Part shown: piece after piece, positions 57,776-64,000 of the stretch
Layout: each line of letters opens with the position of its first letter
Position numbering within the stretch: position 1 is the first letter of the stretch
Assembly: GCA_020284085.1 (NCBI GenBank)
Contig: JACEVL010000129.1
Location: 1,200,106-1,264,105 of the forward strand
Direction: 5' to 3'
DNA: 64,000 nucleotides
DNA from: Aporrectodea caliginosa
Taxonomy: Eukaryota > Annelida > Clitellata > Crassiclitellata > Lumbricidae
Made by a program: the position numbers and the translations under genes
The notes under the pieces: generated by a model
Databases searched by the model: none
The model's input: only the letters and a program-made list of their open reading frames with translations
Told to the model about the DNA's origin: nothing

Positions 57776-60700
57776 GTAAGTATAGTCTTCACTTAATTAT
57801 TGTGTCTGAAAGGGGTTATCCCGTAGTTGGTAAACCCGTAGGTTAGGTTGGTATATTATTTTATATCGTCAAATTAAATGGAAGCTGGATTGATGAAAAA
57901 AATGGGCTCCCTATATGAAAGTGTGGTAGTTAGGTTGGTAAATTATTCCAATGTCACCAATGCCGTACTTGACGTTGGTAAGTAAGCAGTCTACCTATGT
58001 CCATGATAACTGTCATCAATCCCGCTTCCATTTCGTCGAGAAATTTTTCTCAGCAATCGAGCTTCCATTTCATGAAAATAATGACCCAACTTCTATTTAC
58101 CCAAAGAAATAGTTTTCATCGATGGAACTTTTATTTAAGCAAAGAACAGACTAATCTCATGGGCCAGCTTCTACTCACGGAAACAATTAGTTTCATCAAC
58201 CCAGCTTCTATTGCATCAAAAACTTAATTTCCTCAATCCAGCTTCTATTTAGGGCCGAAATTATTTCCATCAATCCAACTTGTATTTAAAGACAGAGATG
58301 GTTTCATCGATCCCACTTCCTTTTAGGGAAACAATTTTTTCCCTCAATCCAGCTCCTATTTTAATTTGATGATATAAAATGAATAACCAACCTAAACTAC
58401 GAGTTTACCCTGAAAGGTATGAAGCCTATGCTAGGTCTGTCGTGTGCATATGCCAACTTGCAATTTTGTGTAATCGTAATTTCACATTTATATAGCTCCA
58501 GACTTTGGTAAAAGTGCATTTTAGCATATTTAATTCATGATGCTGCCTACAAAGTATTTTAGCGTATTTTATTATTTATAGTATGTGTCTGAGTAAGTGG
58601 AAGCTGAAATGATAGAAATAATTGTTTGCCGAAATGGAAGTTAGATTGATGAAACTAGTTATTTGCTAAAATAGAAGTTGAATTGATGAAAAGGCATGTA
58701 GCTTAGTGTCGTAAATGACTCGCAGTTGCATGGGTTTCATCATTGGTCTAATACAAGTTGGATTGACGAAAAGAATTCTTGATAAATAGAAGTCGGATTG
58801 ATGGAAATAATTTTGCTTAAATAAAAGTGGGTGTTGATGAAAAGAATCTTGCTTAAGTAGAAGCTGGATTGACGACAGTTATCATTAAAATTATAGAAAT
58901 AATTAAATACGCTGAAATACTACCATACCTCCACTATCAATAAAATACGCTAAAATGCATTTTTACCCAGACTTATAGTGTAGGGGTTCATGTGTATGGG
59001 TGGATGCATGTAATGTAAATCTAGCATGTATTTTGATTTTGCAAGATTTAGGTCTCACAGAAGGGATACGAATGAGTAAGTGCATGCATGTTTGTATGTA
59101 CATATATATGTATGTATACATATATTATGTATGCATGCATGTTTACACATTTATGTAGCGCAGTTTTAAAAACTTAAAGTTTACTGCTGCTTAATGCTTA
59201 TGCACTATGCATGATAAGTTAGCTTGGCAGAATACAGAGTGTATTCATAGTAGAATAACATGACTGCAAAGTTGCCAGGAGTTCTCTGTTGTTACATGCA
59301 GAAACCCACCCACACAAAGAAGCCGATTAGCTAAACCAATCGTATTTAAAGCCTCAGCGTTGTTCACTCATTTATGACTACAATTATTAGGTTGCATAGT
59401 ACCCTGTAACTTAGTGATAACGTAAAATATTGCTAACATTGCTAAGTATATGTACTGCAATGACTTTCTAATTGTAGTCTATTGTATTGTTAAACTTATA
59501 AATGTTTGTATACATGCATGCATGTTGTATGTATGTATGTGTGTATGTATGTATGTATGTATGTATGTATGTATGTATGTATGTATGCATGTATGTATAT
59601 GTGTATGCATACATGTATGTACGTGTGTATGTGTATTATCTGACATGTATGACATCATGTCTTGAGAAGCTTAGCCTGTGTCGAGTCAGAGATGTGAGAT
59701 GAGATATGAAATTTTCTTACAGTCAACAAATTTGAAGTTGAGAGTCTGATCGCACTTTTCAAAAATCAGCAGTTGAAAAACAAATTGGATAGAGTGAAGT
59801 TTCATGATGTGCTCCATAATCAGTTCGACATGACAGATGATCTCATAATGGACCGCGGTAAGTGATCGAATATGAAAAGCTGTTCAGATTTGTCCAAGTC
59901 ACAAATGTATGTATGCGGGATGTATTGCGCTGGCTCCCTGTCCTGAAGCGCATCTCCTACAGGGTTGCTGTACTGGTCTGGTGGTGCCACCTTGATTGTG
60001 CCCTGGACTACCTGTGTGATCTTTGTCGTCCGGTCTCTGATACAGCTGCCCGTCGAGCCCTCTGATCATCTGCTGGGGGAGAACTCTTAGACCCCGGGTT
60101 CACTCCTCAATTAGGGCAGAGCTGTGCCTTCTCAATTGTTGCGCCCTCTATCTGGAATGGCCTCCCATTAGAGATTCGCCTACTGCCATGGGATAGTGCG
60201 CCTACAGTTTATAAGTTGCTCAAGTCTGATTTTAACTAACGTGGTTGAGCTGGGAATGCCTCTGAGTAGGTTTCTTGAAGGGGCGCTATATCAAATTCCT
60301 GAATTGAAATGAATGAATGAATAGGAGAGCTGTCCTTTAAGGTAATCAAGACAGCATTGTTTTGCTAAATAATTAAACTCCTGGTCAAAATGACATTTAA
60401 CATCATAATAGGCTAGTACGGATTACTTTTTAATAGTTAAAATAGTAAAAAAAGTAAAATAGTAGTACATAGTAATGAATTAGTAATTAATAATTTATAA
60501 TAAGTACTGATAATTAATAATGTGGAATTTCTTAGAAGCCTGTACCATATAGATAAGCATTTGCCTGAGCAATTTGCATATCTTATCTTGATAGTTATCA
60601 GATTCCCTGTCACAATTCATGAAGTAATTAACATCCTGACCACTTATACAATGGTTATGCAAATTATACATTGGAAACGGGAAGATCCAGGGACCTAGCC

Positions 60701-62925
60701 TAACACCTAGGTCCATACCTGTGTGTAATGTACTATTCTGCTATATCCTGCTATGCGATATGAGAGACAAGCACTTCTGAAATGTTCTTTTTAAATGCCA
60801 TATGTGATATTCCTACTGGTACATGCACCTGTGATATGCTTGCATGATTATAAAAGAGATATATTTTATGTGTTGTGGTTATAGTGTTCAAGGCTTTTGA
60901 CAAGGATAACGACAGCTATATCAATCTGGAGGAATGGGTTCGTGGACTTTCGGTATTCCTCAGAGGAACACGAGAAGAACATATGAAATGTTAGTTGCTT
61001 TAAAAATCCATTTTCCTATGGTTTAAGAACATGTTAATGTTAGTTGATTTGCAAAGCACAGCTGTTTTTCTATGGTTCACGAACGTGTGAAATGTTAGTT
61101 GCTTAGTGAAGAACATAAATTTTCCTAAGGTTTAAGAACATATGTAATGTTTGTTGCTTTGTAAAGGACACCAGTTTTCCTATGGTTTAAGAATGTAATG
61201 TTAGTTGCTTTATAAAGGACACCGGTTTTCCTAGTGTTTTATACAGTTCATCAGTCAAGAACCTTTTGTCATTTAGCACTTAATAAAGTTATGGTCACTG
61301 ATCATATTTTTTTATTTAGCCATCGGAATTATGCAACGGATTGGATTGATTAAATTGATCGATTCGATAAATTAAACTAAAACTGCAGCAGCTGCATGAG
61401 ATTAGATCACATTATGTTAGGCCTACAGTACATCACAATAGTACATTACACACAGGTATGGTAAGTTAATTGTAATTATAATTGCACATTTATATAGCAC
61501 CATTCCAGGAAAAAATAATCCGAAACAATTCTGGGAATTCTTTCTATTAGATTTTTTATTACATGAGAATTTGCTCAGAACAGATTCTTCTTCTTTAAGT
61601 TCTCTGCCCTTCCGCAGGTTCCAACTTCCAATGACGCCACTCTTCTCTGTGCTGTGCAGAACAGATTAAGTTAAATTAATTTGGCTTTTATTAGGTTACA
61701 TTTTTCTATTCAATCAAATATCATTATATTAGATTTTGTTAGTAATATTAGGTGAAAAATGGAGATGAATGCGGCTATTAGTCTGTCAACGAATTTATTT
61801 TCTGTTGCAGTTTGTTTTGAAGTGTATGACTTCAACAGCAACGGTTACATATCGCGAGACGAGATGTTTGGGTTGCTGAAGAAGGCGGTTGTCAAGCAAT
61901 CAGTTGATGAAGATCCAGATGAAGGAATCAAAGACCTAGTCGAACTGGCGCTTAAGAAATTGGTAATGATTCAAATCTAAATAAAAATAAAAGCTAAATA
62001 AATGAAAAAATTGATAAATAAATAAATAAATCTGAACAAATCTAAATAAATCTAAATAAATTAAATCAAAATAAATAAATTAAGAAAAATGAATCCAAGG
62101 AATTTCGTCTCCGTATGTTTTAAAATTTGTATTAATATTTTCTATGTATGAATATTATATCGTTATCATAAACAATGAGTATAATATTTAATTAACGACT
62201 TAACTTAAGAATGCCTTAAGTCCATGTAGCATTGTAGCAGCCAAACAGACAGGCTTAGTGTAACTCACAGGCATAAGTATTTATTATTCATTGTATATAC
62301 ATGTATAATAATACACTTTGACATGTACATATTTACATAATAGAGGTAACAACATACTTAACATGTACTGTAATATATGTAACATAATACTAACATTTAA
62401 TGTTAAATACATAATATGTTACATGAACTGTAATTTACACAACCTACAACATGTAATACTTGAGATGTCAAGTTCAGTAATATACATGTAATACTGTAAC
62501 ATCATGTAATATGTACTGTATTAAAAATGGAATGTACATAATTATGTTCATATGTGGTCCATCTGTGTTGCTGTCAGGGTGAATAATATCAGAATAATTT
62601 TGGCAATGGCCTTCATGACCCATAGCTAAAATTAGAGGGAGAGAGAAAGAAGTGGAAATGGAGAAACGTGGAGCAAATGCTAGCGCTTTTCCCCAGAAGG
62701 GACATTTTTGCTGAACTAGTGTGTAGGTGTTATGCACAAGTTAGGCTAGGCTTTGGTATTATTTTGAGCAAACTACTGATGAAAATATTAAGTACAGATT
62801 TTGTTGGCTTTTTGTTGAAGGATCTGGATGGTGATCATCGAGTCTCATTTCTCGATTTTCAGGAAGCTATAAAGCAGGAGAGTCTACTCTTGCAAGGATT
62901 TGGTCAATGTCTCCCTGACGATAAG
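57691..62925 (+). CDS. EFCAB1: Calaxin (EF-hand calcium-binding domain-containing protein 1)
   Basis: Exons 57691-57775, 59723-59857, 60885-60989, 61811-61962 and 62821-62925 join in frame to 194 residues. Human EFCAB1 is 211 aa. Hallmarks: [70 protein letters not shown] and [14 protein letters not shown], all close to calaxin. Three EF-hand loops are visible: residues 79-90 ([12 protein letters not shown]), 115-126 ([12 protein letters not shown]) and 160-171 ([12 protein letters not shown]). Calaxin is an axonemal calcium sensor that binds outer-arm dynein and adjusts ciliary and sperm flagellar beating. A short C-terminal exon is either outside the window or replaced by read-through to a TAG at 62942. 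Confidence 0.93.
57814..58409. mobile_element. Foldback-like iteron element in calaxin intron 1 with 8-bp target duplication
   Basis: The inverted ends are GGTAAACCCGTAGGTTAGGT on the left and, reversed, GGTAAACTCGTAGTTTAGGT on the right. A duplicated 15-bp start (GGTTATCCCGTAGTT) stands on the left. CTGAAAGG flanks both sides (57806-57813, 58410-58417). Inside are about ten units of 35-37 bp on the reverse strand (CATCAATCCAGCTTCTATTT), ending at CCATGATAACTGTCATCAAT. The same unit and array end occur at 25275-25570. No transposase is present. Confidence 0.8.
58590..58890. repeat. Iteron array, opposite orientation
   Basis: About eight diverged units of GAAGTTGGATTGATGAAA..AATT.TTGC(T)TAAATA, ending GGATTGACGACAGTTATCAT. 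Orientation is opposite to the array at 57990-58390, so the pair could fold back. Confidence 0.75.
59525..59640. repeat. (TGTA)n microsatellite
   Basis: TGTA tetramers with GCATG interruptions, 80 bp upstream of calaxin exon 2. A similar short TATG-rich stretch lies at 59080-59150. Confidence 0.93.
59723..59857 (+). CDS. EFCAB1: Calaxin exon 2
   Basis: Follows acceptor TTTTCTTACAG. It encodes [20 protein letters not shown] and [20 protein letters not shown]. The donor is CGCG|GTAAGT, phase 1. Confidence 0.95.
59905..60330 (+). pseudogene. CR1/L2-like LINE 3' end in calaxin intron 2
   Basis: Reads [39 protein letters not shown] and, after a shift, [19 protein letters not shown]. The tail is GCCTCTGAGTAGGTTTCTTG and AAGGGGCGCTATATCAA, then GAATGAATG. 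The tail and the GLPLEIR block match 8798-8968. Confidence 0.85.
60885..60989 (+). CDS. EFCAB1: Calaxin exon 3 (first EF-hand)
   Basis: Follows acceptor TGTGGTTATAG. It encodes [34 protein letters not shown]. The donor is AAAT|GTTAGT, phase 1. GTTAGTTG(C/A)TT is echoed several times in the following intron. Confidence 0.94.
61811..61962 (+). CDS. EFCAB1: Calaxin exon 4 (second EF-hand)
   Basis: Follows acceptor TTTCTGTTGCAG. It encodes [20 protein letters not shown] and [19 protein letters not shown]. The donor is TTG|GTAATG, phase 0. Confidence 0.95.
61990..62810. other. Calaxin intron 4, AT-rich
   Basis: An AAATAAAT-rich stretch (61980-62090), then sequence rich in ACATGTA and TAACAT. No gene, repeat family or RNA is recognised. 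Confidence 0.5.
62821..62925 (+). CDS. EFCAB1: Calaxin exon 5 (third EF-hand), GC donor or read-through
   Basis: Follows acceptor GGCTTTTTGTTGAAG. It encodes [20 protein letters not shown] and [15 protein letters not shown]. The boundary reads AAG|GCAAGT: a perfect donor apart from GC. If not spliced here, the frame continues with ASGKW and a stop at 62942. Confidence 0.9.
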
Positions 62926-63184
62926 GCAAGTGGCAAGTGGTAGTGTCTGTGTTGGCACTGAATTGCAGAGTTTTTGCATAATTTCTATTGTGAATAGTTG
63001 TGCTTATGGTTTATTATTTATGAATTCATGAAATTACTTCATGCTGAGAGTATGAGAAAGCTGCAACAGATTTCTTGCAGTTTGGGCCAAACTGGTTACT
63101 TTCTACACGATCTTGTCCAAATATTTGATTGATTGATTTGATTGAAACTGTTTGTTGTTTATTGAATCACCACAAAACAGACCA

Positions 63185-63260
63185 TTCAAATTATTAACTC
63201 ATTCAATACAAAGATTTATATAGCACCCCTTCAGGCTACTACTCAGAAGTGCTCCCGACG
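63185..63260 (-). mobile_element. CR1/L2-like LINE 3' tail
   Basis: TTATATAGCACCCCTTCAGG then CTACTACTCAGAAGTGCTCC is the reverse complement of the tail at 8900-8945. Confidence 0.55.
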
Positions 63261-63264
63261 CCAG

Positions 63265-64000
63265 CATGGCTAAAAAGGACAGTTTTGAGGTTAGAGTAGA
63301 ATGTATCAGAATATATCAGATTGACCCTGGGGAGCAAGCGCCGCCTATAGCATTTCAAGTGCTGGCGTTAAAAGGGCAATCCCAAAGGGTCAAAAGTCCC
63401 ACTACAGCCTGGATTAACCTCTCACATAAACAGTTTACAGGCGGACAGTTCAACACAGCATAACGTACAACTTAGTGATCATTTTAAAAATAATTTAATA
63501 TTTTGAATACTGTTTTGCTTGGAAATGTCCATCGATTGATGCCAATCCATTCTGATCCCACTTTTGAAGCTCTGTTATTCTTGATAAACAGGGAGTCAAT
63601 CAATGGTTTCTTAAAGTTATATCATGACAACTACAAGTTTCCAGAATACATGTAGATATGAATTCTTGGTCATGTGTTTTCTATAAGACTGGAGGGTCTG
63701 TGTAGCCTCAACTGAAGCATGTCTTTTCAACTTGCTTGCCTGCACTGCCTGGCCACTTGGATTTTGACTGATCTTCCCAGGGTGCAACTTATGGTTGGAA
63801 GCGCTGGGGGAAAGACTCATAGGTAGTTTTACATCAGTTAAACCGATGTGGAAAGTGTATCCTGAACAGGAGTTGGGATTAAAACAAATGAGGGAAGTTT
63901 CTTTTCCCTTCCTTCTAGCATTTGCATTAGAAAGTACCCACTTGGGCTCTATACACATTCCATATGGAAATAAGGATCCTTAGTAATTTTACCAATTTTT
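63265..64000. other. Right edge, nothing recognised
   Basis: Short open frames on both strands have no recognisable family. The missing calaxin C-terminal exon (expected to resemble FEAQVF...PNEF) was looked for here and not found. Confidence 0.45.

Overview
This is a window of animal nuclear DNA. Coding exons are small and split, with GT-AG introns in consistent phase, and they sit in a background dominated by transposable elements, microsatellites and inverted repeats. The frequent short motif TAGGCCTAC, the CR1/L2/RTE-type LINEs with (TGATT)n or (TTGA)n tails, hAT and Tc1 elements, and a calaxin gene suggest a marine invertebrate. An echinoderm or other deuterostome is my guess, at low confidence.

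Three host genes can be read exon by exon. (1) 178-13652, minus: a PLP-dependent group II amino-acid decarboxylase of the glutamate / cysteine-sulfinate decarboxylase family. Seven exons (311 codons) run from the ATG through the PLP lysine; the C-terminus lies off the left edge. (2) 21887-32458, plus: a complete six-exon secreted chymotrypsin-fold serine protease homologue (275 aa). Its catalytic His is replaced by Gln, so it is probably a pseudoprotease. (3) 57691-62925, plus: EF-hand protein calaxin (EFCAB1), five exons. Its last visible exon ends either at a GC splice donor or in a short read-through tail.

Layout. 1-13.7 kb is the decarboxylase gene; the intron before its last visible exon holds an 8.2-kb inverted repeat (607-8797) whose arms are built of 29-bp and 30-bp tandem units. 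13.7-15.4 kb is a decayed L2-like LINE. 16-18 kb holds an AT-rich palindrome between two 134-bp direct repeats. 18-22 kb holds a minisatellite and minus-strand LINE tails. 21.9-32.5 kb is the protease gene, whose introns carry RTE fragments, an iteron element, LINE copies with a restriction-like endonuclease module, and an element flanked by 27-bp direct repeats. 32.5-45.9 kb is intergenic (LINEs, SINE, RTE, hAT remnants). 45.9-51.3 kb is a nest of two CR1-like LINEs around a Tc1-like transposon. 51.8-52.8 kb is a hAT element with an exact 8-bp target duplication. 54-56 kb holds further hAT and LINE remains. 57.6 kb to the end is calaxin.

The three host genes do not form a pathway. The unifying theme is inverted-repeat elements made of short iterated units (607-8797; 25275-25570; 57814-58409 with 58590-58890), which I regard as the least explained part of the window.
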